The notes below the pieces were generated by a model. The model was not told the DNA's origin and searched no databases. It saw only the letters and a list, made by a program, of their open reading frames with translations. From NCBI GenBank assembly GCA_964540965.1, contig CAZIOT010000001.1, positions 62,001-126,000 of the forward strand: 64,000 nt of DNA, given 5' to 3'. The first letter of the stretch is position 1. The number at the start of each line of letters is the position of its first letter. The position numbers and the translations under genes were made by a program. This stretch comes from JADYZU01 sp964540965. Lineage in GTDB: Bacteria > Pseudomonadota > Alphaproteobacteria > Rhodobacterales > Rhodobacteraceae. This document shows positions 36,798 through 45,026 of this stretch, piece by piece.

Positions 36798-38282
36798 ATG
36801 CAGCGCAGAACCTTTCTGACCCTCACCGCGACCCTGCTTCTGGGCGGCAGTCGCCTCGTCATGGCGCAAACCGCGCTTTCGCTCGAGTTTGACCCCCAGG
36901 GCTATGTCGAACAGGAGGTCGAGGTTGACGGGCGGGTCGTCCGCTACCGGTTCTGGAAGGCGATCCCCTATGTCGCCAACCCGGTGGACGTGGCCTATCA
37001 AAGCCTCAACATCTCGGTCCCCGTCGCCATCGACGGGGTGGCGGTGGATGCTGTCGGGGCGCCGGTTCTGCTGGCCAACAAGGTCGGCGGCTACATGCCG
37101 TCCTCGGTCGTCGAGGCGACGGGCATCGACGAAGGCGGGATGATGGCGCCGCCCGCTGGCGCCGACGGCCCGCAGGGCGAGGCGCCCAGCGGCACCGCGA
37201 TCATGCAGGACCGTGGCGAGCGGGTGTCGAACGCGAAACTGGCGCTGGCCGCCGGGCTGGTCGTGGTCGAACCGGGCGCGCGGGGGCGGAGCCTGGTGGA
37301 CGCGGCGGGCACATACTACGGCACCGCCCCGGCGGCCATTGTCGACCTCAAGGCGGCGGTGCGCTGGCTGCGGCACAACCGCGCAACCTTTCCGGGCGAT
37401 GTCGGGCGGATCGTGTCCTCGGGCACCAGCGCGGGGGGCGCGCTGTCGGCGCTGCTGGGCGCATCAGGCGATGACATGGCCTACGAGCCGTGGCTGGCCG
37501 CACTGGGCGCCGCGCCGGAAAGCGATGCGATCCATGCCGCCGGCTGCTGGTGTCCGATCACCGACCTGGACCATGCCGACATGGCCTATGAATGGAACTG
37601 GGGCGGCAACCCGCTGTCGGACGGCGCGATTTCCGACCCTGCGCTCTCGGCCGAACTGGCCGCGATGTTCAGCGACTATCAGGCCGGCCTGGGCCTGTCC
37701 GTCGCCGGCACCGCGCTGACCGCCGACGCGCTGGGCCCGCATATGGTCGACACCTGGCTGCGCCCCGCCGCGACCGCGCATCTGGCCGCGCTGCCGGAGG
37801 CGGACCGCGCCACCTATCTGGCCGACAATCCCCACATCGGCTGGGACGGCAGCGCCGCGAGTTTTGACTGGCCCGCCTTCCTGTCGCATGTCGGGGCGCG
37901 GAAAAAGGAGGTGCCGGCCTTTGACGCGCCGGACCTGTCGACGGGCGAAAACAACCTGTTCGGCGGCGGCACTGTCGAGGCGCGGCACTTTACCGGGTTC
38001 ATGGCCGCGCGGACCGGGGCCACGCTTGACGCCGATGTGGTGCAGGTGGTGCCGCTGATGAACCCGATGACCCATCTTCTGGCCGGCAACCCCGGCCGGG
38101 CGCGAAACTGGTGGCTGCGGGTCGGGGCAAAGGACACCGATACGGCGCTGAGCGTGGTTGCCAACCTTGACGCCGCGGCGCGCGCCTTGGGCGACCGGGT
38201 GGACACGGCGATATACTGGGATGCCGGCCACGGCGCGAACGAGGACGCGGCGGCCTTTGTCGCATGGATCGCCACGCTTTGA
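36798..38282 (+). CDS. Subtype B tannase-like alpha/beta hydrolase
   Basis: A 494-aa protein with a signal peptide (RRTFLTLTATLLLGGSRLVMAQ). The nucleophile elbow is GTSAGGALSALLGA near residue 210; FWKAIPYVANPVDVAYQSLNISVPV near the N-terminus and VVEPGARGRS match subtype B tannase and its relatives. The end DAGHGANEDAAAF gives the catalytic histidine. The likely role is hydrolysis of gallate or other aromatic esters in the periplasm; the substrate is not certain. It lies after the operon terminator and so is probably expressed separately. Confidence 0.75.
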   Translation: MQRRTFLTLTATLLLGGSRLVMAQTALSLEFDPQGYVEQEVEVDGRVVRYRFWKAIPYVANPVDVAYQSLNISVPVAIDGVAVDAVGAPVLLANKVGGYMPSSVVEATGIDEGGMMAPPAGADGPQGEAPSGTAIMQDRGERVSNAKLALAAGLVVVEPGARGRSLVDAAGTYYGTAPAAIVDLKAAVRWLRHNRATFPGDVGRIVSSGTSAGGALSALLGASGDDMAYEPWLAALGAAPESDAIHAAGCWCPITDLDHADMAYEWNWGGNPLSDGAISDPALSAELAAMFSDYQAGLGLSVAGTALTADALGPHMVDTWLRPAATAHLAALPEADRATYLADNPHIGWDGSAASFDWPAFLSHVGARKKEVPAFDAPDLSTGENNLFGGGTVEARHFTGFMAARTGATLDADVVQVVPLMNPMTHLLAGNPGRARNWWLRVGAKDTDTALSVVANLDAAARALGDRVDTAIYWDAGHGANEDAAAFVAWIATL

Positions 38283-38333
38283 CGATGCCCGCCCCGGCAG
38301 GCCCCGGCAGGCAGGCTGCGCCTGCCGCCTCCG

Positions 38334-39509
38334 TCACATCGCGCTGACCCGCGCGGCGATGGACCGCAGGACGGCGTAGTTCTCCTGCTCGACGCCCGGA
38401 TCCTCGAACCCGCGGTCGGCGCTGTTGACGGCGATGACAACCCCTAGAGGGCGGTTGACGTAGATATACTGCCCATAGACCCCCTGTGCGGTGAATTCGC
38501 CCTCGGACCAGCCCTGGGGGATCCACCACTGATAACCATAGCCCGGCTGGTCGCCCGAGGTCGGGGCCGAGGCCTGCGTCGATTCCGTCACCCAGTCGCC
38601 GGGCACGACCTGCACCCCCTGCCAGATGCCGCCATTCGCCATCATCTGGCCGAAACGGGCATAGTCGCGGGTGGTCATGTTCAGCCCGCCAAGGGCAAAG
38701 GGCACGCCCAGCCCGTCGGTAACGTAAAGCGGTTCGGCCTCGAACCCCATCGGGGCGACGATATTCGCGCTCATCAGATCCTGAAGCGTCTCGCCCGTGG
38801 CGGCGCGCAGCACCATCGACACGACATGGGTATCGATCGAGACATATTGCATCCGCGCGCCGGGTGCGGCGTCGCGCTGGTCGATGCTGGCGGCAAAGGC
38901 ATCCATCGACCGCCCCAGCGCCAGCACGCGGCCCATGCGGTTGATGTCGGACCCGAAGTCCAGGTAATCCTCGTTGAAATGCACGCCGGATGACATCTGC
39001 AGCGCATCGCGCAGGCTGGCGCCGTCATAGGCCGACCCCGCGAGTTCCGGCACGATCCCGGCCACCTGCGCGTCCAGCCCGCCGGGAATCCGGCCCTGCT
39101 CGATCAGCACTCCGGTCAGCGCCGACAGCAGGCTTTTCGCCACCGACCAGCTGATCCGCCGGTCATCGGCCCCGGTGCCAAGGTAATAGCTTTCATGGAC
39201 GATGGCGCCGCCCTTGAGCACGACGATGCCGGTGACATGGCGCCGGGCGATCCAGTCGGCGATGTCAGCGGGCAGATCCCATTGCGTGCCATAGGGCAGC
39301 GGGCTGACGGCGCTGTCACCGCGCGGCAGCGGCGAGGTCAGGAACGCCTCGTCCATATGGCTGAAGTTGTGGACGATGCGGTTTTCGTCGAACAGGGTCA
39401 GGACGGCATACAGTCGCGAAAGCTCATCCCGCTTCCAGAAGGCCAGCGCGAGCATCGCCACGACCAGCACCAGCACGATCCGCGCCGCCCAGACCAATAT
39501 CCTGCGCAT
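38334..39509 (-). CDS. Serine hydrolase of the beta-lactamase/NylB family
   Basis: A 391-aa protein with an N-terminal membrane anchor (IVLVLVVAMLALAFW) and the SxxK motif in RRISWSVAKSLLSALTG near residue 130. YVSIDTHVVSMVLRAATGET provides the tyrosine, and GYGYQWWIP plus GVYGQYIYVNRPLG are typical of the 6-aminohexanoate-dimer hydrolase/class C beta-lactamase-like branch. The substrate is unknown; it may be an esterase or amidase rather than a resistance enzyme. ATG at 39509 gives MRRILVWAARIVLV. Confidence 0.82.
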   Translation of the reverse strand: MRRILVWAARIVLVLVVAMLALAFWKRDELSRLYAVLTLFDENRIVHNFSHMDEAFLTSPLPRGDSAVSPLPYGTQWDLPADIADWIARRHVTGIVVLKGGAIVHESYYLGTGADDRRISWSVAKSLLSALTGVLIEQGRIPGGLDAQVAGIVPELAGSAYDGASLRDALQMSSGVHFNEDYLDFGSDINRMGRVLALGRSMDAFAASIDQRDAAPGARMQYVSIDTHVVSMVLRAATGETLQDLMSANIVAPMGFEAEPLYVTDGLGVPFALGGLNMTTRDYARFGQMMANGGIWQGVQVVPGDWVTESTQASAPTSGDQPGYGYQWWIPQGWSEGEFTAQGVYGQYIYVNRPLGVVIAVNSADRGFEDPGVEQENYAVLRSIAARVSAM

Positions 39510-39603
39510 TCCCGCCCCCTTGCCCCGTGGTGCCACCATGGCGCGGGCGGGGCCGTTCTGGCAAGCGGCGGTCTGGCGGAGAGCGCCGGGGGCGCTTCGC
39601 CCC

Positions 39604-39644
39604 GTCGCCAGTGTCACTCGGACCAATGGCGCGACACTGGCGAC
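39604..39644. terminator. Inverted repeat downstream of the DUF2332 gene
   Basis: 12-bp perfect arms GTCGCCAGTGTC/GACACTGGCGAC around 17 bases, between the minus-strand DUF2332 stop and the next minus gene's start. Probably a terminator, though it lacks a clear U-run. Confidence 0.55.
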
Positions 39645-39650
39645 CCCCCA

Positions 39651-39674
39651 GAGGATACTTATGGACGAAGAATG
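39651..39674. repeat. Dispersed 24-bp element, copy 2
   Basis: Begins GAGGATACTTA and ends TGGACGAAGAATG; 22 of 24 bases match copy 1 at 28329. It ends 11 bp before the stop of the minus-strand DUF2332 gene. Confidence 0.7.
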
Positions 39675-39685
39675 GGAACCGCCGA

Positions 39686-40708
39686 TCAGGCGGGCGGCTG
39701 CCAGAGAATCCAGCGGCCGTGGAAATCCACCCGGCCCAGCGGCAGGGTCAGATCGCCCGGCCACAGGCGCAGCGTCAGGGCGGCGCCGGGGCTGGCGCCG
39801 TCCGCCTCCATCCCCAGCCAGGCGAGCGGACGGTCCTTTGTCGCCCCCGCCCCGGCAGCTTCGATCAGCGCGCGGGCGCCGGTCCGGGTGGCGGTGGGGA
39901 AATATTGCCAGGCGATGGTGTGGAAGATCAGGTGCAGATGCCCGGGCCGTGGGGCCAGCCGTGCGAGCAGCCAGTCGGCGGCATCGGCGCGGTCGATGAC
40001 CGGCGCCGGCAGCGACAGCGCAGCACGGGTCAGCGCGGCACGGTCGGGCTGGTCGGGCCAGAGGTAGGACAGCAACCTGTCGGCATCGCGCGCCCGGTCT
40101 AGCGGGTTGAGGTCGCAGCCGCGCCGGTCGGCGACATTCAGCGCCACATCGGGCGGCGGCGGGCCGGTCCAGCCGGGGCGCAGCGTCAGCGCGGCATCCT
40201 TGGGGCCGCGGCGCCAGCCGTCGCCCGCCAGCGCGTAACGGTCAAAGGTCAGGTTCAGCCCGGCGCTGGCGCCCAGTTCCGACAGGACCAGCGGCAGGCG
40301 GTGGCGGTCGGCCAGCCACAGGGCGGCCGCGATCAGCGCCACCGACCGCCGCACCTCGTTGGTCTGCGGCGGGCTGTCGAGGAAACGGTCGATGAAGGCG
40401 GCTTCGCTGTCCAGCGCAGCCGCCACTGCCCGCCACAGCGCGTCATCCGCGGGCACGTTCGGCGGATAGACCGCCGCCAGCCCCGCCCGCCCCTGCCGCC
40501 GCAGCGCATGCAGCGCCCCGCACAGCCGCAGGGGCAAGGAGGCGCCGGCAGGCGACAGGTCGCCCGCCCAGCCGAACATGCGGTCGGCCAGTGGTGTGCC
40601 CGGCTCCAGCCTTTCGGCCAGCACCCGACACAACTGCGCCATGAAGGGCGAGCCGAGGTCGGCGCAGGCGCGCGACTGGATCAGGAAGGCATCGGCAAGC
40701 GCACTCAC
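39686..40708 (-). CDS. DUF2332 family protein
   Basis: A 340-aa cytoplasmic protein of the DUF2332 family. The middle holds [44 protein letters not shown], the family's best-conserved region and reminiscent of an S-adenosylmethionine-binding fold. No function is established. The GTG start overlaps the pth stop (GTGA), so translation is probably coupled to pth. Confidence 0.8.
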   Translation of the reverse strand: MSALADAFLIQSRACADLGSPFMAQLCRVLAERLEPGTPLADRMFGWAGDLSPAGASLPLRLCGALHALRRQGRAGLAAVYPPNVPADDALWRAVAAALDSEAAFIDRFLDSPPQTNEVRRSVALIAAALWLADRHRLPLVLSELGASAGLNLTFDRYALAGDGWRRGPKDAALTLRPGWTGPPPPDVALNVADRRGCDLNPLDRARDADRLLSYLWPDQPDRAALTRAALSLPAPVIDRADAADWLLARLAPRPGHLHLIFHTIAWQYFPTATRTGARALIEAAGAGATKDRPLAWLGMEADGASPGAALTLRLWPGDLTLPLGRVDFHGRWILWQPPA

Positions 40709-41391
40709 CGAAAACGGTCGGCAAGGCGTTGCAGGGCCGAACGTCGGTCGGGTTCAGGCTCTGCGACGGGGGCGGGCGCAGGGGCGGGCGTGGCGGCCTT
40801 TGCCGCGCCACCCCCCGACCGCGGCGGCGCGGTGCGCAGGGCGACGGCGTTCTGGAACCCGGCGTCATTGCCTTCGGCCAGCGCCACTGCGCCATCAGAA
40901 ATTCCGCGCAGAATGTCGTCAAGCCAGGCTTCGTCACCCTTGCCGAAATCGTGCAGCACATAGCCGGCGACGGCGTCCTTGTGCCCCGGATGCCCGATCC
41001 CCAGCCGTACGCGGGCATAGGCGTCGCCCAGATGCCCGTGAATCGAGCGCAGTCCGTTGTGCCCGGCATGGCCGCCGCCCGGCTTGAGCCGCAGCTTGCC
41101 GGGGGCAAGGTCAAGCTCATCGTGGAACACGGTCAGATCGGCGGGGGTCAGCTTGTGGAAATCCAGCGCCGCCCGCACCGATTGGCCGGACAGGTTCATG
41201 TAGGTCTCGGGCTTGAGCAGGACGATCCTTTCGGCGCCCAGCCGGCCTTCGCTGACCTGCCCGTGGAACTTGCCCCGCCACGGCGCAAAACCGTGGTCCG
41301 CGGCGATGCGGTCCACGGCCATGAAGCCGATGTTGTGCCGGTTGCGCGCATATTTCGCGCCCGGATTGCCAAGGCCGACCCAGAGTTTCAT
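40705..41391 (-). CDS. pth: Peptidyl-tRNA hydrolase
   Basis: A 228-aa enzyme that recycles tRNA from prematurely released peptidyl-tRNA. Residues 1-185 show the family motifs: [25 protein letters not shown] with the catalytic histidine, [44 protein letters not shown]. The remaining C-terminal ~40 residues are an Ala/Pro-rich extension ([17 protein letters not shown]) common in Rhodobacterales. It usually follows rplY directly; here a three-gene cassette separates them. Confidence 0.96.
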   Translation of the reverse strand: MKLWVGLGNPGAKYARNRHNIGFMAVDRIAADHGFAPWRGKFHGQVSEGRLGAERIVLLKPETYMNLSGQSVRAALDFHKLTPADLTVFHDELDLAPGKLRLKPGGGHAGHNGLRSIHGHLGDAYARVRLGIGHPGHKDAVAGYVLHDFGKGDEAWLDDILRGISDGAVALAEGNDAGFQNAVALRTAPPRSGGGAAKAATPAPAPAPVAEPEPDRRSALQRLADRFR

Positions 41392-41400
41392 GCGCCTTAC

Positions 41401-42381
41401 CTAGCCGCCGGCCGCCCCGGTTTCCAGTCCCACCCGGACCACGACCGCGCCGCGCTTGCGTCCGCTGCCAGTGCGGGCGTGGGCGGCGGCGATTTCATTC
41501 AGCGCATAGGTGCTGTCGATCAGCGGCCGGTACAGGCCGCGGTCGGCCAGCAGCGCCAGTTCCGCCATATCCTCGGCCCGTTCGGGGGCAAGGACGGACA
41601 GGGGCCGCGGACTGCCGCGGGCGAATCTGGCGGCCAGCATCGCGGCAAGATCGGCCGCAACCATGAGGTAGCGGCCATCGGCCGTCAGATGCGGCCGGAT
41701 CTGCGGCCATGTCGCGGCGCCCACGGCGTCAAGGATCACCTCCCACTGCCCCGTCAGCGGCCCGGCGCGGTTGTCGATCACCGCATCGGCCCGCAGCGCG
41801 TGCAGCAGGTTGTGGTCGCCGGCGCGGCCCGTTGCGGTGACCGTGGCGCCGGCGGCATGGGCGATCTGCACCGCCGCCGAGCCGACAGTGCCGGTGGCGC
41901 CAAGGACCAGCACCCTTTGCCCCGCCGCCAGCCCGCCGGCGCGCAGAAAGGTCAGCGCGGTGCAGCCGCCAAAGCTCATCGCCGCCGCTTCCTCCCAGGT
42001 CAGGGCGGGCGGCTTGGCGATGACCTTGGTTACCGGCACCGCGACCTGTTCGGCATGGCAGCCCATGGCGGCGCCGGCATAGGCGACCACGGCATCGCCG
42101 GGGCGAAAGCCGCTGACGCCGGCGCCGGTGGCGGTCACCACCCCGGCGCATTCGGTGCCCAGCACCGGCTGCCGCGGTCGGCGCAGGCCAAAGGCGAGCC
42201 GCCCGAACAGGCCAAAGCCGCGCGGCAGGGTCTGCGAACGGATGCGCCAGTCGGCGCTGCTAACGGTCGTCGCCATGACCCGGATCAGCACCTGTCCGGC
42301 GCCCGGCACCGGCACGGGCCGCATTTCGACCCGCACCCGGTCCGGCCCGCCATAGCCGGTCACGACAGCGGCGCGCATCAT
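41401..42381 (-). CDS. Quinone-oxidoreductase-like MDR protein
   Basis: A 326-aa medium-chain dehydrogenase/reductase without the zinc-binding cysteines, so of the NADPH:quinone oxidoreductase (QOR) type. The N-terminal GroES-like domain holds VLGTECAGVVTATGAGVSGFRPGDAVVAY, and the nucleotide site is GQRVLVLGATGTVGSAAVQIAHAAGATVTATG near residue 155. The start overlaps the stop of the upstream XRE gene (ATGA). The substrate is unknown. Confidence 0.82.
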   Translation of the reverse strand: MMRAAVVTGYGGPDRVRVEMRPVPVPGAGQVLIRVMATTVSSADWRIRSQTLPRGFGLFGRLAFGLRRPRQPVLGTECAGVVTATGAGVSGFRPGDAVVAYAGAAMGCHAEQVAVPVTKVIAKPPALTWEEAAAMSFGGCTALTFLRAGGLAAGQRVLVLGATGTVGSAAVQIAHAAGATVTATGRAGDHNLLHALRADAVIDNRAGPLTGQWEVILDAVGAATWPQIRPHLTADGRYLMVAADLAAMLAARFARGSPRPLSVLAPERAEDMAELALLADRGLYRPLIDSTYALNEIAAAHARTGSGRKRGAVVVRVGLETGAAGG

Positions 42382-42590
42382 TTCGGGGCCCATTGGAACA
42401 CCTCTCCGATCGGGCGGCCAAAGGCATGGGCGATCTGGAACGCCAGTTCCAGCGAGGGCGCGTATTTCGCCGCCTCGATCGCGACGATGGTCTGCCGGCT
42501 GACGCCAACGCGGTCGGCCAGTTCCTTTTGCGTCATCTCGCCGGCGTCGAACCGCAGCCGGCGGATGGTGTTGCTCAGGATCCCGGCCAT
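42378..42590 (-). CDS. Small XRE-family regulator
   Basis: A 70-aa protein that is almost entirely a helix-turn-helix: RLRFDAGEMTQKELADRVGVSRQTIVAIEAAKYAPSLELAFQIAHAFGRPIGEVF. It is of the YozG/YgzD type often paired with a small membrane protein. It lies in a tight operon with a membrane protein upstream (one-base overlap) and the QOR gene downstream, and may bind the inverted repeat at 43100-43119. Confidence 0.9.
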   Translation of the reverse strand: MAGILSNTIRRLRFDAGEMTQKELADRVGVSRQTIVAIEAAKYAPSLELAFQIAHAFGRPIGEVFQWAPK

Positions 42591-43039
42591 CAGATGCGGA
42601 ACCCGCGGCGGTGCAGCACGATGCGCCAGATATCGGCGACCAGCCCGCCAAGGACAAAGCCGGCGAGGATCGTGAACACCGCCAGAACCGCGCCCTGCCC
42701 CATGATGAGGCCGATCATCGCGGCAACGAAGGCGACGGACAGTGCCGTGAAGGCGGCATTCATCGCCCGGTGTTCGATCAGACGGTCGCGCTCATCCTCG
42801 CGGTATTCGACATCGCCGCCGGCGATTCCGTGCAGGAGCGACAGGACGATCTGCCCGACGATCCCGGCCACGACCAGCGCGCCGACGAACCACAGGACCG
42901 AGGCCCCAAGGGCGGCCAAGCCCGCCTCGCCATCGAAATCGCCGGCCTGCCAGCGGCCATGGGCGCGGCGGGCATAGCCAAGGGTGACGATCATGATCGT
43001 CACAAAGGAGGTGAGGTATTTGCTTTCCTGAAAGCTCAT
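42590..43039 (-). CDS. DUF2178-like four-helix membrane protein
   Basis: A 149-aa protein (from ATG 43039, MSFQESKYLTSFVTIMIV) with four hydrophobic segments (residues about 9-18, 43-67, 93-115 and 116-135). The charged block EYREDERDRLIEHRAM between helices 2 and 3 is the clearest family mark of the DUF2178/YozH-like group paired with XRE regulators. Two earlier in-frame starts are possible (43063, 43075 or GTG 43087), one of which would fall in the operator half-site. Function unknown. Confidence 0.65.
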   Translation of the reverse strand: MSFQESKYLTSFVTIMIVTLGYARRAHGRWQAGDFDGEAGLAALGASVLWFVGALVVAGIVGQIVLSLLHGIAGGDVEYREDERDRLIEHRAMNAAFTALSVAFVAAMIGLIMGQGAVLAVFTILAGFVLGGLVADIWRIVLHRRGFRI

Positions 43040-43077
43040 GGCGGTGTCCAGTACGGGTGACATGGTGTCGTGCATAC

Positions 43078-43119
43078 TTGACATCACAGGGCGCGGGACA
43101 TGTCAACTGTATTTGACAT
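43078..43119. promoter_or_regulatory. Inverted-repeat operator upstream of the XRE cassette
   Basis: ATGTCAA (43100-43106) and TTGACAT (43113-43119) form a perfect inverted repeat with a 6-bp spacer; a third TTGACAT half-site lies at 43078-43084. All three lie between the membrane-protein gene and the rplY terminator. Likely the binding site of the cassette's own XRE protein. Confidence 0.55.
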
Positions 43120-43146
43120 CATGTCCGCTGAACACGTCACCTTCGG

Positions 43147-43178
43147 GCAAAAGAAAACGGGGCCCGAAGGCCCCGTTT
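43147..43178 (-). terminator. Terminator of rplY
   Basis: On the minus strand AAACGGGGCC, a TTCG tetraloop, GGCCCCGTTT, then TTTTCTTTT; 19 bp past the rplY stop. Confidence 0.9.
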
Positions 43179-43196
43179 CCGTCGTTCGAAACCGGA

Positions 43197-43805
43197 TCAC
43201 TCCGACGCGGCTTCCTCGTTCTCGGCCGAACGCAGCCCCGAGGGGGCCGAGATGTTGGCGATGACAAAGTTGCGGTCGATGGTGGTCTTGGCGCCTTCCG
43301 GCAGGACCACATCCTGGATGTGGATCACGTCGCCGATTTCCTTGCCGGTCAGGTCGACGGTGATGTGGTCGGGAATGTCACCCGCCAGCACCTCGAGTTC
43401 GACTTCCGGGCGGACCACGGTCAGCACGCCACCCTTCTTCAGGCCCGGCGCATCCTTGTGATTTTCGAAGGTCACATGGATGAACAGGTTGACGCGGGTG
43501 GTGCGGCGGGTGCGCAGCAGGTCGACGTGGGTCGGAAGATCCTTGACCACATGGCGCTGGACCGAGCGGCAGATGACGCGCACGTCATCATGGCCTTCGA
43601 CCTTGAGGTTGAACAGCTTCTGCTTGAAGCGGCCCGCCTTGAGGTGCTTCATTAGCGCGTTGAAGGGGATGTTGATGGCAACCGGCTCTGCGCCGCCGCC
43701 GTAAACGATGCCAGGCACGTCGCCATTGCGGCGAGCGGTGCGGGCGGCCCCCTTGCCCGTCCCCGCGCGTGCCGTGGCGATCAGATCGGGAATCTCACCA
43801 GCCAT
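43197..43805 (-). CDS. rplY: 50S ribosomal protein L25/general stress protein Ctc
   Basis: A 202-aa two-domain L25 (CTC type) that binds 5S rRNA. The N-terminal domain has [27 protein letters not shown], and the later [21 protein letters not shown] and [17 protein letters not shown] are family blocks. ATG at 43805 follows GGAGAG. The acidic C-terminus ([10 protein letters not shown]) is normal for the family. Confidence 0.95.
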   Translation of the reverse strand: MAGEIPDLIATARAGTGKGAARTARRNGDVPGIVYGGGAEPVAINIPFNALMKHLKAGRFKQKLFNLKVEGHDDVRVICRSVQRHVVKDLPTHVDLLRTRRTTRVNLFIHVTFENHKDAPGLKKGGVLTVVRPEVELEVLAGDIPDHITVDLTGKEIGDVIHIQDVVLPEGAKTTIDRNFVIANISAPSGLRSAENEEAASE

Positions 43806-43931
43806 GGGTTCTCTCCATAAGTTAAGGGGCCGCCCTCCAAGGGTGTGCGGCCCACGAGGCGCGGTCCATAGAGGGATTCGCGGCGAAGGGAAAGGGGGGT
43901 CGTGCGCGACGGGGCCGGGCACAGCTTGCAG

Positions 43932-43960
43932 TTGCGAAAAGGGTCGCTTTGTGGTAGTAT
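43932..43960 (+). promoter_or_regulatory. Candidate promoter before the 44012-45018 pair
   Basis: TTGCGA, 17 bp, TAGTAT; the predicted start lies near 43967, about 45 bp before the ATG at 44012. Confidence 0.5.
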
Positions 43961-44011
43961 CCGGGCATTGCACGACCCCTTTCTCACCACTTCTTCAGCC
44001 CGGGAATTTTC

Positions 44012-44407
44012 ATGATGCGCCGCCTTGCCGCTGCATTTTTCGTCATGTCTTTCGCACAGCCCGCTTTGGCCGACTGGTCCTGTGCCAACGACTTCGAGAT
44101 CAACTGTTCCGACGGCACCTGCACGGTGGCCGAGGATTTCACGCCCATGGCCATCTTGCTTGGGGGCGACGGGTTGCAGGTCTGCGCCTACAGCCTGTGC
44201 ATTGCCGATCCGGCGCCGGTGCTGATCACCGCCGGCGGGCACGAGATCGCCGTCAGCGACCGGATGATCAACGACATGTCCGAGGACGGGGCGGCGCAAA
44301 GCGCCCTGCTTGCCATCGACCGGGCGACCGGGGCCGGCGTGGTCCGGGGGCTGGGCTTTGACCTGCCAGTCACCTGCGTGGCCGCTTCCGCCAACGAGGG
44401 GGGCTAG
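44012..44407 (+). CDS. Secreted cysteine-rich protein, function unknown
   Basis: A 131-aa protein with a signal peptide (RRLAAAFFVMSFAQPALADW, cleavage after ALA). The mature part has six cysteines (WSCANDFEINCSDGTCTV, VCAYSLCIA, VTCVA), enough for three disulfides in the periplasm. I recognise no family. ATG at 44012 or 44015 are equivalent. It lies two bases upstream of the lysozyme-like gene and so is probably co-expressed with it. Confidence 0.65.
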   Translation: MMRRLAAAFFVMSFAQPALADWSCANDFEINCSDGTCTVAEDFTPMAILLGGDGLQVCAYSLCIADPAPVLITAGGHEIAVSDRMINDMSEDGAAQSALLAIDRATGAGVVRGLGFDLPVTCVAASANEGG

Positions 44408-44409
44408 CC

Positions 44410-45018
44410 ATGGCCGGCATCAACCGCAGGTTCTTTTTCGACACGCTGCGCACATCCTTGTTCGGTGGCGGCTTTCGCCAGTCGCAGGTGCAGGGGCTGG
44501 ACGGATTCCTGACCTATTGGGAGGCGCATCATGCCGCCAAGGACGACCGATGGCTGGCCTATGTGCTGGGCACCGCCCACCACGAGGTCGACACCAGGTT
44601 CCAGCCGATCCATGAATACGGCGGCAGCCGCTATTTCCATCGCATGTATGACATCCAGGGCGAACGGCCGCATGTCGCCCGTCGGCTTGGCAATACCCAG
44701 CCCGGCGACGGGGTGAAATATCACGGTCGCGGCTTTGTCCAGCTGACCGGGCGGTCGAACTATTCCGACTGGGGCCGGCGGCTGAATGTCGATCTGGTCG
44801 GCAATCCCGAACTGGCGCTGCGGCTGGACGTGGCGACCGCCGTCATCTTCGAGGGGATGATCCTTGGCACCTTTACCGGCAGGAAGCTGGCCGACTATTT
44901 CAATCCCCAGAAGGATGACTGGGTCGGGGCGCGACGGATTGTGAACGGAACCGACAAGGCGAACCTGATCGCCGGTTACGCGCGCAGCTTCTATACCGCG
45001 ATTTCCTACACGATCTGA
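44410..45018 (+). CDS. GH19-like lysozyme/endolysin-type protein
   Basis: A 202-aa protein with the lysozyme-like fold of glycoside hydrolase family 19 and phage endolysins: LGTAHHEVDTRFQPIHEYGG with a probable catalytic glutamate, then VKYHGRGFVQLTGRSNYSDWG and VGNPELALRLDVATAVIFEGM, residues about 58-160. It lacks a visible signal peptide. Muramidase or chitinase activity is inference. It follows a secreted cysteine-rich protein gene by two bases, and no other phage genes are seen nearby. Confidence 0.75.
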   Translation: MAGINRRFFFDTLRTSLFGGGFRQSQVQGLDGFLTYWEAHHAAKDDRWLAYVLGTAHHEVDTRFQPIHEYGGSRYFHRMYDIQGERPHVARRLGNTQPGDGVKYHGRGFVQLTGRSNYSDWGRRLNVDLVGNPELALRLDVATAVIFEGMILGTFTGRKLADYFNPQKDDWVGARRIVNGTDKANLIAGYARSFYTAISYTI

Positions 45019-45026
45019 GCGCGCCC

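Noticed and set aside
44410..45018. Prophage region around the lysozyme-like gene
   Set aside because: No holin, tail, capsid, integrase or terminase genes lie nearby.
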